64,000 nucleotides of DNA from Stenotrophomonas maltophilia (GTDB taxonomy: Bacteria > Pseudomonadota > Gammaproteobacteria > Xanthomonadales > Xanthomonadaceae). Where the stretch lies: positions 2,555,001 to 2,619,000 of the forward strand of contig NZ_CP154630.1 in assembly GCF_039555535.1 (NCBI RefSeq). The letters run 5' to 3'. This document shows, piece by piece, positions 53,986 to 63,033 of the stretch. Under the pieces are notes generated by a model. The model saw only the letters and a program-made list of their open reading frames with translations. It did not search any database and was not told where the DNA came from. Position 1 is the stretch's first letter, and each line of letters begins with the position of its first letter. Both the position numbers and the translations under genes were made by a program.

Positions 53986-55176
53986 ATGTACTCACGCATT
54001 TTCATCCGTCTGGCCGCCCCCCTGGCTCTGACCCTGCTGCTCCCCATCGCCATCGGTTTCGAATGGCCGGCCGCCCTGCGCTGGGCGATCCTGACCACGA
54101 TGACGCTGAGCTGGCTCGGCTTTGCGTGGTGGACCACCCGCGCCCAGGCGCACCGTTCCCCGGAACATGCCCGTGTCCTGCGTGAGCAGGACCAGCTGCT
54201 GACCGAACTGCGCAACTTCGTCGGCAACGAGATCGACGGTTCGCGCGGCGAAGTGGAACGCGCCCGTGACCTGATCCGCCAGGCCGTCTCCAGCCTCGGT
54301 GGCAGCTTCGATGCGATGAACCGCAAGTCGCGCCAGCAGAGCCAGGCCCTGTCGCGCATCGTCGACCGCGCTGGTGATGAAGGCAATGCCGGCCTCGACG
54401 TTGCCCGTTTCGCCCAGCACGCCAGCCACCGCATGGAACAGCTGGTGGAAGCGCTGGAACAGGTCAGCGGCCAGAGCAGCACCACCGTGCAGCACATCGA
54501 CCAGATGGCGCAGCACCTGGATGGCATCTTCGCGCTGCTGGAAGACGTCAAGTCGATCGCCGACCAGACCAACCTGCTGGCGCTGAATGCTGCCATTGAA
54601 GCGGCGCGTGCCGGTGAAGCCGGTCGTGGCTTCGCGGTGGTCGCCGACGAAGTGCGCAACCTGTCCGAGCGCTCGACCACGTTCAACGAGCAGATCCGCA
54701 AGCTGGCGCACAGCTCCAAGGACGCCATCGCCAAGGTGCGCGAGACGGTCTCGCACATGGCGTCGCGTGACATGGATCGCTCCCGCGAAGCGCGCCTGGA
54801 AGCCGCGGCGATGCTCGACAACGTCGCGCAGATCAATGCTTCGCTGGGCGACGGGATGCGCGAAGTCTCCGAGTGCGCCCGTTCGATCGATGGCAGCGTG
54901 GCCGAAGCCGTGCGCGCCCTGCAGTTCGAAGACATCGCCACCCAGGCCCTGGGCGGCGTGCACACCCACCTGGACCGCCTGACCGCGATCAACCGTGAAG
55001 CGGTGGCCCTGCAGGAGCTGCTGCACCGCAATGGCGGCGTGTTCGACGAAGAGATCGCCACCGCCCTGCAGCGCACCGGCAGCCGCCTGCGCGAACTGCG
55101 CAGCGAGTGGGAACGCCCGCCGCACAAGCCGGTTGCCCAGCAGAGCATGGGCGCCGGCACCGTCGAGCTGTTCTGA
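53986..55176 (+). CDS. Methyl-accepting chemotaxis-type signalling protein
   Basis: The ~396-residue protein has two N-terminal membrane helices with almost no periplasmic loop ([31 protein letters not shown]), a coiled linker, and the MCP signalling tip [34 protein letters not shown]. It has no clear ligand domain, so it may sense membrane state or a cytoplasmic partner. A C-terminal extension ([19 protein letters not shown]) is unusual for a chemoreceptor. It stands alone with its own terminator. Confidence 0.9.
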   Translation: MYSRIFIRLAAPLALTLLLPIAIGFEWPAALRWAILTTMTLSWLGFAWWTTRAQAHRSPEHARVLREQDQLLTELRNFVGNEIDGSRGEVERARDLIRQAVSSLGGSFDAMNRKSRQQSQALSRIVDRAGDEGNAGLDVARFAQHASHRMEQLVEALEQVSGQSSTTVQHIDQMAQHLDGIFALLEDVKSIADQTNLLALNAAIEAARAGEAGRGFAVVADEVRNLSERSTTFNEQIRKLAHSSKDAIAKVRETVSHMASRDMDRSREARLEAAAMLDNVAQINASLGDGMREVSECARSIDGSVAEAVRALQFEDIATQALGGVHTHLDRLTAINREAVALQELLHRNGGVFDEEIATALQRTGSRLRELRSEWERPPHKPVAQQSMGAGTVELF

Positions 55177-55209
55177 TCCTGATGTCCGCTGCCGTTGCCG
55201 GCAGCCCGC

Positions 55210-55235
55210 AAGGCCCCGGTCATCCCGGGGCCTTT
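55210..55235 (+). terminator. Terminator of the chemoreceptor-like gene
   Basis: AGGCCCCGG and CCGGGGCCT pair over a 5-nt loop, followed by TTTGCC. Confidence 0.8.
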
Positions 55236-55274
55236 GCCTGTACCCTGCCGTTGGATGCATCCTGTACGCGCACC

Positions 55275-55490
55275 ATGACCCTGATCCGTGCCCTGCCCTC
55301 CCTCACCGACACCGAGCGCCCGCGCAACGCGAGCGTGCGTGAGCAGCTGCAACAGCTGGAAGAGGTCGCCCGCGAAGAGATCCGCGAACTGCAGCAGCTG
55401 GCCGATGCACGTCCGGCGCCGTCCCGCGCGGACGAGGAACTGCTGGGGCTGGCGTGGGACCTGGGGCTGGATGGCGAAGCCCTGAGGTAG
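55275..55490 (+). CDS. Small hypothetical helical protein
   Basis: The 71-residue product from the ATG at 55275 (MTLIRALPSLTDTERPRN) is predicted mostly helical (VREQLQQLEEVAREEIRELQQLA). Longer upstream starts run through non-coding sequence. The TAG stop is part of a GTAG repeat element. Function unknown. Confidence 0.6.
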   Translation: MTLIRALPSLTDTERPRNASVREQLQQLEEVAREEIRELQQLADARPAPSRADEELLGLAWDLGLDGEALR

Positions 55491-55560
55491 ATCCACGCCA
55501 TGCGTGGATGGCGTCCGGGAACACGCGCTGCCACATCATCCACGCATGGCGTGGATCTAC
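55487..55560. repeat. Facing SMAG pair (TCCACGC family) whose first copy holds a stop codon
   Basis: GTAG plus ATCCACGCCATGCGTGGAT at 55487-55509 and its facing partner ending CTAC at 55538-55560. The first GTAG gives the TAG stop of the upstream small gene. Confidence 0.9.
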
Positions 55561-55614
55561 CAGATGGGCTGAATCTCTGTGGCATGATGCGCGGGTCCCG
55601 CTCATGGAAGACCG

Positions 55615-56142
55615 ATGGCCATCGCCCTGATCGCATTGATGCTGTTGGAGCTGCTGCTTCTGTTGTTCTGGGCACCGTTCTTCTTCCGAACCGGCATCGT
55701 CCTGTTCAACCAGCGCATCGCCGCCTCTCCGGCTGAACTGACCCAACTGTCACTGATCGGGCTGGAGCACGACCTTCCTACCGACAAGTGGCTGAGCTTT
55801 GTGTTCCGTGTACTGCCCGACCGCAGCGTGGCGTTCCGTGAGAGCTTCGCACCGGGCTATGGCGGCCGCTATTTTCCGTTGATGCACGGCCAGCTGTTGG
55901 TCGACAAGCGACGCCGCGAAGTGCGTGTGGTCGGGCGATGCAGCTGGTTCGCGCTGGCCCTGACCGTGCTGGTGCTGCCCATCATTCTGGTGCGCCCGGT
56001 GGCATGGCCGATGCTGGGCATGCTGCTGGTGTTCTATATGGGGTATCGCATCCAGCTGCGGCGCTATGCCGAGGTTGTCGAGGCAGTGCGGGCGCGGGTG
56101 CGGTCGGAGTTCCCGCAGCGATTCGTTGACCCAAGGCGGTAG
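55615..56142 (+). CDS. Hypothetical membrane protein
   Basis: The 175-residue product has an N-terminal hydrophobic helix (ALIALMLLELLLLLFWAPFFF) and a C-terminal pair of helices (WFALALTVLVLPIILV, WPMLGMLLVFYMGY), with a soluble middle part. No family recognised. Its TAG stop (56140-56142) is again part of a GTAG repeat, so this gene and the previous one share that oddity. Confidence 0.75.
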   Translation: MAIALIALMLLELLLLLFWAPFFFRTGIVLFNQRIAASPAELTQLSLIGLEHDLPTDKWLSFVFRVLPDRSVAFRESFAPGYGGRYFPLMHGQLLVDKRRREVRVVGRCSWFALALTVLVLPIILVRPVAWPMLGMLLVFYMGYRIQLRRYAEVVEAVRARVRSEFPQRFVDPRR

Positions 56143-56206
56143 ATCCACGCCATGCGTAGATGGTCGCGCGCGCAGGCATTCGTGCCGACCAACGGTCGGC
56201 ACCTAC
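56139..56206. repeat. Worn SMAG repeat with a gene's stop codon, facing a GTGCC-type element
   Basis: GTAG plus a decayed TCCACGCC palindrome at 56139-56161, and GTGCCGACC-AAC-GGTCGGCAC followed by CTAC at 56182-56206 pointing toward it. Confidence 0.85.
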
Positions 56207-56218
56207 CAGAGCGCGCTT

Positions 56219-58978
56219 TCAGCGCACCAGCACCACTTCCCCACTAGCATCGGTGCGCAGCGAAACCGGCTGTGGCTGGCGCAGCCACTGCGCCAGATCG
56301 CGAGGGCTGAGCGGGCGTGAGTAGAGGTAGCCCTGGATCTCGTCGCAGCCCTGGCGGCGCAGCATGTCTTCCTCCTGGTGCGTTTCCACGCCCTCGGCCA
56401 CCACCTTCATGCCCAGCGCGTGGCCCAGGTGCACGATGGCCTGGGTCACTTCGGCCGTGCCCGAATCGTGCAGCATGCCCTGCACGAAACTGCGGTCGAT
56501 CTTGAGGCGCCCCACCGGGAAGCGGTTGAGGTAGTTGAGGTTGGAGAAGCCGGTCCCGAAGTCATCCACCGCCAGCGGCACGCCGTGACGTTCCAGCACG
56601 TCGAAGCAATGCCGCAGGATGTCGGTGTCACGGATCAACGCCGACTCGGTCAGTTCCAGCTCCAGCCGCTGCGGCGGCCAGCCATGGGCGTGGCAGATCT
56701 CGATCACGCGCTCGGCAAAGCCGCGGTCACGCAGCTGCACCGCCGAGACATTCACGGCGATGCGGTCGAAGCGCAGGCCGGCGCGGTCCCAGGCGGTGGC
56801 CTGGCGGCAGGCCTCGTTCAGTACCCAGTCGCCGATCCGTACGATCTCGCCGCACTTCTCGGCGATGGGGATGAACTCGGCCGGGCTGCAGTAGCCGATC
56901 CCGGGCCGGTGCCAGCGCAGCAGCGCCTCGATCGCCGGCGGCTCGCCGTGATGGGCGTGCAGCAGCGGCTGGTAGGCCAGGCTGAACTCTTCGCGCTCGA
57001 TGGCGCCGTGCAGGGCGTGCTCGAGCTCCAGCTTGCGCTGGATGCGGGCCAGCGCGTCCTGGCTGTAGTACTGGTAGGTATTGCGGCCGGCTTCCTTGGC
57101 CGCGTACATCGCCGCATCGGCGGCACGCAGCAGGGAGTCGAAGTCGGTCTGCGCGTCACCCAGCATCGCGATGCCGACACTGGCGCCCACTTTCAAGGTG
57201 GTTTCGCCCCGGCGCAGCGGTTCGGCCAACGAAGCGATCAGTTTGCGTGCCACATGGCCGGCGTCTTCCGGCTCGGCCAGATCGCGCAGCACCACGATGA
57301 ATTCATCGCCACTGAAGCGCCCGAACAGATCGTTGTTGCGCAGGTTCTGGTGCAGCCGGGTGGCGGCCGCCTTCAGCAGGGCGTCGCCGGTGGCGTGGCC
57401 GAAACTGTCGTTGATGGTCTTGAAGCCATCCAGATCGATGAACAGCATCGCCAGCGATGTCCCGCGGTCGCGCGCTTCCTCGATGGCTTCGGCGGTCTGT
57501 TCGCCGAGCAGCACGCGATTGGGCAGGCCAGTGAGCAGATCGTAATGCGCCAGCAGCTCGATACGCTCGTTGGCCTCGCGTTCGCGGGTGATGTCACGGA
57601 ACAGCACCACGAAGCGCGGCGGCAGCCCATCACGACGGTCCAGTTCGATCAGCACCTGCACCCAGACGCGCAGGCCGGACTGGCGGTAGAAGCACAGGTC
57701 CAGCTGCTCGGGCAGCCCGCCATCGGCGATGCGCCCCAACGCCGCTTCGAAAGCGTTGCGTGAGTCCTCGGTGTACAACGCCAGCGCCTGGTCGAGGGTG
57801 ATGGGTTCCTTGCGCAGGCCGTGGATGCGATAGCACTCCTCGGTCCACTGCATGTGCCGGGCCTGCACCTCGATCTCGCAGCCGCCGATGCGGCCCAGCG
57901 CAGAGACGCGGTTGAGCAGTTCGGTACGCCAGCGGATCAGCGCATCGGTCTGGTGCTGCTCGGTGATGTTCTGCACCTGTCCGAGCAGCCGCTTGGGCTG
58001 TCCGTCCATGTCCAGCAGCGGCTGCATCCACAGCCGCAGGTGCTGCGACGGTTCATGGCCGCGGGTCAGTTCCAGCTCGAGATTGGCGGCGCGGCCATCG
58101 CGCCACAACCGTCGCCAGGCTGCACGCAGTGCACCACGTGAACGCGGGTGCAGCTGCTTCAGCCAGCGGCGCTGGCCGGGCACGGCGCCCTGCTCCAGCG
58201 CCAGCAGCGAACGCAGCTCCGGCGACCACCAGAAGTGACCGCTGTTGGGATCGAACGACCAGCTGCCCATGCTAGCGATGCGCTGGGCCTCGCTCAGGTG
58301 CAGCTGCTGTTCCTGAAGCAGCCCTTCCAGCTGCTTCTGCTGTTCGATATCGGTATGGGTGCCGACCATGCGCAACGGCTGGCCATCGGCGGTGCGTGCG
58401 ACCACGCGGCCCCGGTCCAGCACCCAGCGCCACTGGCCATCGGCCTGGCGGAAACGGAACTGTGCGCTGTACTGCTCGCTCAGTCCACGCAGATGCTCGT
58501 CCAGTGCGCCCCGTACCTGGGCGATGTCCTCGCTGTGCACGCGCGCCAGTATCTCGGTGGCGGTTTCATCGCCCAGTGCGGGAGTCCGCACCACACGGTC
58601 GCTGGGAATGTCCCAGTCCCACAGGCTGTGGCCGGCACTGTCCAGCGCCAGCTCCCAGCGCCCACCGCCGCCGAGCGGCACCGGTTCGGGAATGCTCAGC
58701 GTGAAGGCCAGCAGATTGCCGGCGCCATCATGCACGGCGCGCAGGTGGCCGTCGTAGTGCCCGTGCGGGCCACCCGGCAGCGTGCAGGCCACGATGCCGC
58801 CATCGGCCGCCATCAGGCGCAGATCCTCCAGCATCGGCGCATAGGCGGCCACGGTGGCCGGCAGGCCATGCTCGCGCGCAGCCGGATTGGCCGCCAGCGG
58901 GCGGCCCGTGCGGTCGACGATGACCAGCGCCGACGCAAGCGGGTGCTGCAGCAGGCTGGCGATGATCCCTTGGTCCAC
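56219..58978 (-). CDS. PAS-GGDEF-EAL protein, cyclic-di-GMP phosphodiesterase
   Basis: The 919-residue cytoplasmic protein has several PAS-like regions in the first ~500 residues, a GGDEF domain with FGRFSGDEFIVVL (SGDEF variant) and a complete EAL domain: EALLRW, NVSAVQL, ELTES, DDFGTG, KIDRSF, AEGVET and IQGYLYS. All the metal and catalytic positions of active EAL enzymes are kept, so it should hydrolyse c-di-GMP. The GGDEF part may be a weak cyclase or a GTP-binding regulator. Compare the degenerate EAL at 61217. Confidence 0.93.
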   Translation of the reverse strand: MDQGIIASLLQHPLASALVIVDRTGRPLAANPAAREHGLPATVAAYAPMLEDLRLMAADGGIVACTLPGGPHGHYDGHLRAVHDGAGNLLAFTLSIPEPVPLGGGGRWELALDSAGHSLWDWDIPSDRVVRTPALGDETATEILARVHSEDIAQVRGALDEHLRGLSEQYSAQFRFRQADGQWRWVLDRGRVVARTADGQPLRMVGTHTDIEQQKQLEGLLQEQQLHLSEAQRIASMGSWSFDPNSGHFWWSPELRSLLALEQGAVPGQRRWLKQLHPRSRGALRAAWRRLWRDGRAANLELELTRGHEPSQHLRLWMQPLLDMDGQPKRLLGQVQNITEQHQTDALIRWRTELLNRVSALGRIGGCEIEVQARHMQWTEECYRIHGLRKEPITLDQALALYTEDSRNAFEAALGRIADGGLPEQLDLCFYRQSGLRVWVQVLIELDRRDGLPPRFVVLFRDITREREANERIELLAHYDLLTGLPNRVLLGEQTAEAIEEARDRGTSLAMLFIDLDGFKTINDSFGHATGDALLKAAATRLHQNLRNNDLFGRFSGDEFIVVLRDLAEPEDAGHVARKLIASLAEPLRRGETTLKVGASVGIAMLGDAQTDFDSLLRAADAAMYAAKEAGRNTYQYYSQDALARIQRKLELEHALHGAIEREEFSLAYQPLLHAHHGEPPAIEALLRWHRPGIGYCSPAEFIPIAEKCGEIVRIGDWVLNEACRQATAWDRAGLRFDRIAVNVSAVQLRDRGFAERVIEICHAHGWPPQRLELELTESALIRDTDILRHCFDVLERHGVPLAVDDFGTGFSNLNYLNRFPVGRLKIDRSFVQGMLHDSGTAEVTQAIVHLGHALGMKVVAEGVETHQEEDMLRRQGCDEIQGYLYSRPLSPRDLAQWLRQPQPVSLRTDASGEVVLVR

Positions 58979-59109
58979 GCGATCTTGCTCCGGATGACAC
59001 GCCCGTCAGCGGGGCACGCAGTGGTTAACGGCGCCTGCGGCGGATAATTGAGTGGTCAGGGCACACCCGCGCGGTAAGATGGCCGGCACCCCTTTCATCC
59101 AGCCCGTCC

Positions 59110-61212
59110 ATGCCTGCAGAACCGACCTGCATCGCCCCTGTTCCCGACCCGCGGATGGCGCAGGCGCTGAGCCGCGACCGGCGGCGGGTCGTGCTGAGCT
59201 ACCTGGTGATGGCATTGGCCTGGATGATCGCCTCCGACAGTGCCGTGCAGGCGCTGGTGCCGGATCCGCAGCAGGCGGCGATGTGGCAGAGCGTGAAGGG
59301 CTCGTTCTTCGCACTGGCCAGTGCCGGCCTGCTGTACCTGCTGCTGCGGCCGCTGGCCGAGCACGTGCTGCACACCCATGCGCGCCAGCAGGCATCGGAG
59401 CTGCGCCTGCGGCAGATGTTCGAGGGCAACCCCGGCCCGATCCTGGTCTACGACCTGGACACGCTGGCGATCCTCGACGCGAATCCGGCGGCCTGCAGCG
59501 CATTCGGCTGGGAGCGCGATGAACTGCTTGAGCAGACCATCGACTCGCTGTGGCCGCCCGGCCAGGACCAGGCGTTGCAGACCAAGCTGGAGGCGATCCG
59601 CGAGGCACCCGAGGAGCTCTGCATCCTGCGGACACAGCTGCAGCTGCGCGACGGCTCGCTGCGGCAGATGGAACTGCGCTCCAACGCCATCAGCTATGAC
59701 GGCCACAATGCCCGGTTGCTGATCGCCATCGACCGCACCGCGGAAGACCTGGCCCAGCTGCGCCGCGACCAGGCGCTGGCGCGGGTCGAGGAAGCGCACG
59801 AGCTGGCGCGCATCGGCGCCTGGGAACTGGATCCATCCACCGGCATGGGCCGCTATTCCAACCAGGTCTACCGCCTGCTTGGCCGCCGGCCGCCGGAAGC
59901 CCGCCGCTGGCACCGCTTCGACGAGCTGCTGGTGCCCGCCGACCCCACCACCTCCACGCAGACTGAGCAGCTGCTGGCCGACCTCTGCTCGGGTGATCCG
60001 GTGCAGGTGGACGTACTGCTGCCCCTGCTGTCGATGGACGGCCGCGCCCTGATGGTGCACCTGCGTGCCGCCAGTGGTGTCGATGAGTCCGGCCGCAGCC
60101 GCGTACTGGGTACCCTGCAGGACGTGACCGAGCGGGAGCAATCGCGACGCCTGCTGCGCGAGCGCGAAGAACAGTTCCGCGAGCTGGTGCGGGTGCTGCC
60201 CGATGGCGTGGTGATCCTCTCCGACGAGCACGTGCTGTACACCAATGCCTGGGCGGCCAGCCTGTTCGGCTATGGCAGCCACACCCTGCTCGGTGAGCCG
60301 TTGTCGGCGCTGGTCGCTGCCGATGACCTGGCCCGCGTCCGCAGCCAGCTGCGCGCCGGGAAGCCACATCTGGGCCCCGGCCACAGCAGTGTGGTGGCCA
60401 TGCAGCGCGCAGACGGACGCAGCTTCCATGCCGGCCTGGCGGTGGGCGAGGTGCGCTACGGCGGCCGCGACTGCAAGCTGCTGATCGTGCGTGACCTGAG
60501 CGATTCCGAACGGACGCGCAGTGCACTGGAAACCAGCAACCGCGAATTGCAGGCGATGGCTGGCCGGCTGTTCTCGCTGCAGGAGGACGAGCGCCGCGCG
60601 ATCTCGCGCGACCTGCATGACGACATCGGCCAGGCGATCACTGCGATCAAGCTGTCCGCCCATGCGGCGCAGGACGAGCACGATCCACAGCGCCGCAGCG
60701 AGGACCTGGCACAGATCGTCAGCCTGGCCGATACCACGGTGGCAAAGCTGCGCGACATCTCCACCCTGCTGCGCCCGCCGCAGCTGGACGCGCTGGGCCT
60801 GGAAGCGGCCCTCAGCTGGCAGGCACGGGTGCTGTTCCGTTCTTCGCCGGTGGAGCTGATGGCCGAAATCGAGCCCCTGCCGCACCGCCCTGACAACAGC
60901 ATCGAACAGGCCTGCTTCCGCATCGCGCAGGAGAGCCTGACCAATGTGCTGCGGCACGCGCGCGCCAGCCAGGTACAACTGCAGCTGCGCGACGTCGGCA
61001 AACGCGGCCTGCACCTGCAGATCCGCGACGACGGCGAGGGTTTCGACCCGGACGGTCCGCGCGGCCTGGGCCTGATCGTGATGCGCGAGCGCGCGCAGAG
61101 TGTCGGCGGCCATGTGCGGATCGAGTCCGCACATGGCGAGGGCACCCTGATCGACGTCCACCTCCCCTACCAGGCGGCCAGCATGGCTGCCGTCGATTCA
61201 CCGGAATACTGA
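59110..61212 (+). CDS. PAS-containing NarL-type (HisKA_3) sensor histidine kinase
   Basis: The 700-residue protein has two N-terminal membrane helices (VVLSYLVMALAWMI, GSFFALASAGLLYLLL), about three PAS regions and a HisKA_3 domain with ISRDLHDDIGQAITAIKLS, then RGLGLIVMRERAQSVGG of the ATPase. HisKA_3 kinases normally pair with a LuxR-type response regulator, but none follows. The next gene, four bases away, ends in a receiver domain and could be its target. Confidence 0.92.
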   Translation: MPAEPTCIAPVPDPRMAQALSRDRRRVVLSYLVMALAWMIASDSAVQALVPDPQQAAMWQSVKGSFFALASAGLLYLLLRPLAEHVLHTHARQQASELRLRQMFEGNPGPILVYDLDTLAILDANPAACSAFGWERDELLEQTIDSLWPPGQDQALQTKLEAIREAPEELCILRTQLQLRDGSLRQMELRSNAISYDGHNARLLIAIDRTAEDLAQLRRDQALARVEEAHELARIGAWELDPSTGMGRYSNQVYRLLGRRPPEARRWHRFDELLVPADPTTSTQTEQLLADLCSGDPVQVDVLLPLLSMDGRALMVHLRAASGVDESGRSRVLGTLQDVTEREQSRRLLREREEQFRELVRVLPDGVVILSDEHVLYTNAWAASLFGYGSHTLLGEPLSALVAADDLARVRSQLRAGKPHLGPGHSSVVAMQRADGRSFHAGLAVGEVRYGGRDCKLLIVRDLSDSERTRSALETSNRELQAMAGRLFSLQEDERRAISRDLHDDIGQAITAIKLSAHAAQDEHDPQRRSEDLAQIVSLADTTVAKLRDISTLLRPPQLDALGLEAALSWQARVLFRSSPVELMAEIEPLPHRPDNSIEQACFRIAQESLTNVLRHARASQVQLQLRDVGKRGLHLQIRDDGEGFDPDGPRGLGLIVMRERAQSVGGHVRIESAHGEGTLIDVHLPYQAASMAAVDSPEY

Positions 61213-61216
61213 GCCT

Positions 61217-62989
61217 ATGTGGAATCCCAACCAGCCCCCGGTCAGCATCGACGATGCACCCGACCGCCTCGGTGCCGGCAACCCCGAGCTGCAGGCGATG
61301 GTCGCCGAGGCGGCCTCCGGTGGCACCGCGCTGATGCTGATGCACGTGGACATCGACCACTTCGCTTCGGTCAACGAAAACATGAGCGCCGAGGTGGGCG
61401 ACCAGGCGCTGGTGCTGGTGGCGCAGCGGCTGCAGTCCTACCTGCGCGGGCGAGGCAAGCTGTGGCGCCACGGCAGTGACGAGTTCCTGATCGCGGTGCC
61501 GCGCGCCGCCGACGTGCCGCTGCCGGAGGACTTCGCCGAGGAAATCCGCCAGCAGATGGAGCTGCCGCTGTCGGTGCTGCCGTACACGCTGTTCATGACC
61601 GGAAAGCTGGGCGTGAGCCTGTGCCCGGAGCATGCCAGCAGCACGTCGCGCCTGCTCGATCACGCCGAAGATGCGCTGTACCAGGCGGCCCGCGAGGGAG
61701 GCAACGCAGTGCGCATCCATGCGGTGGACACCCCGCCCAGTGCGCACAGCGAGAGCATCATCGCGCGCCAGATCGTGGATGCCATTCCCAATGGCGAGCT
61801 GAAGCTGCGCTACCAGCCGCTGGTCAGTGCCCGCGATGGCCACGTGGTGGGCATGGAAGCGCTGCTGCGATGGCAGTCCCCTACCCTGGGCATGCTGGTG
61901 CCGGAGCGCTTCATGCGCACCGCCGAGCGCCTGGGCATCATCGTGCAGATCGGCACCTGGGTGCTGGAAGGCGCACTGAAGCAGGCCCGCCTGTGGCGCG
62001 ACCAGGGCTTCGACGACTTCACCATCGCCGTGAACGTGTCGACCCTGCAGCTGCTGCGGCCCAATTTCTTCGCCGAAGTGATGGGCCTGATCCAGGCGGC
62101 AGGCGTGCCGGCGCAGATGCTGACGCTGGAGATCAACGAGAGCGCGCTGACCAACAACGTCAACTTCGTGCACGAGACGCTGGCCAACCTGCGCAACGAA
62201 GGCATCAGCCTCAGCCTGGACAACTTCGGCACCGGCGATTCCAGCCTGAGCGCGCTGGTACGCTATCCGGTGGACAAGCTGAAAATCGACCGCAGCTTCA
62301 TCAAGAGCGCGCCCGCCGGCAACCGCGAGGCCGCCATCGCCCGCGCGATCATTGCCATGGGCCACCAGCTGGGCATGACCGTGATTGCCAACGGCGTGGA
62401 ATCGCAGGCCCAGCTGGGCTTCCTGAGGCGCAACGACTGTGACGTGTTCCAGGGTTACTTGTTCGGCGAGCCGATGTCAGCCGATGCCGCCGGCATGACC
62501 CTGCGCCGCCGCTACCTGCGTCCGGAGGCGTTCGCCGAAACCCGCCCGGACCGTACTTTGCTGCTGCTGGACGACGAGGAGAACGTGCTGCGCTCGCTGG
62601 TGCGCCTGTTCCGCCGTGATGGCTACCGCATCCTGGCGGCCGGCAACGTGCGCGATGCGTTCGACCTGCTGGCGATCAACGATGTGCAGGTGATCCTGTC
62701 CGACCAGCGCATGAGCGACATGAGCGGCACCGAGTTCCTGGGCCGGGTGAAGATGCTCTACCCCGATACGATCCGCCTGGTGCTGTCCGGCTACACCGAT
62801 CTGAACACGGTGACCGACGCGATCAACCGTGGTGCGATCTACCGCTTCCTGACCAAGCCCTGGAACGACGATGAGCTGCGCAAGCACATCCACCAGGCCT
62901 TCCGCACCTACGAGGAACAGCGCCGCAGCAATGCGGGGCCGGCGCCGGTGGAAAGCGGAGATGGTGGCGAGGACCGCCCGTTGCGGTAA
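61217..62989 (+). CDS. GGDEF-EAL-receiver protein with a degenerate EAL site
   Basis: The 590-residue protein has a GGDEF-type domain with HGSDEF in place of GGDEF, an EAL domain and a C-terminal receiver (ILLLDDEEN, phospho-acceptor Asp in VILSDQRMSDMSG, Lys in FLTKPW). In the EAL domain EALLRW, NVS, EINES, KIDRSF and the FQG glutamine are kept, but the DD pair reads DNFGTG and AEGVE reads ANGVE. Loss of the second metal Asp and the catalytic Glu should abolish c-di-GMP hydrolysis, so a binding or signal-relay role is likely. A phospho-signal could come from the kinase just upstream. Confidence 0.92.
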   Translation: MWNPNQPPVSIDDAPDRLGAGNPELQAMVAEAASGGTALMLMHVDIDHFASVNENMSAEVGDQALVLVAQRLQSYLRGRGKLWRHGSDEFLIAVPRAADVPLPEDFAEEIRQQMELPLSVLPYTLFMTGKLGVSLCPEHASSTSRLLDHAEDALYQAAREGGNAVRIHAVDTPPSAHSESIIARQIVDAIPNGELKLRYQPLVSARDGHVVGMEALLRWQSPTLGMLVPERFMRTAERLGIIVQIGTWVLEGALKQARLWRDQGFDDFTIAVNVSTLQLLRPNFFAEVMGLIQAAGVPAQMLTLEINESALTNNVNFVHETLANLRNEGISLSLDNFGTGDSSLSALVRYPVDKLKIDRSFIKSAPAGNREAAIARAIIAMGHQLGMTVIANGVESQAQLGFLRRNDCDVFQGYLFGEPMSADAAGMTLRRRYLRPEAFAETRPDRTLLLLDDEENVLRSLVRLFRRDGYRILAAGNVRDAFDLLAINDVQVILSDQRMSDMSGTEFLGRVKMLYPDTIRLVLSGYTDLNTVTDAINRGAIYRFLTKPWNDDELRKHIHQAFRTYEEQRRSNAGPAPVESGDGGEDRPLR

Positions 62990-62997
62990 CCGGCCAT

Positions 62998-63024
62998 GTA
63001 GAGTCGAGCCATGCTCGACTCTAC
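62998..63024. repeat. SMAG repeat with GTAG at both ends
   Basis: The 27-mer GTAG-AGTCGAGC-CAT-GCTCGACT-CTAC is a perfect palindrome around CAT between convergent genes. Confidence 0.9.
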
Positions 63025-63033
63025 AGAATCGCC

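Noticed and set aside
53088..55496. Minus-strand open frame of about 800 codons across hflD and the chemoreceptor-like gene
   Set aside because: Antisense to clear genes, Ser/Arg-rich, no domain features.
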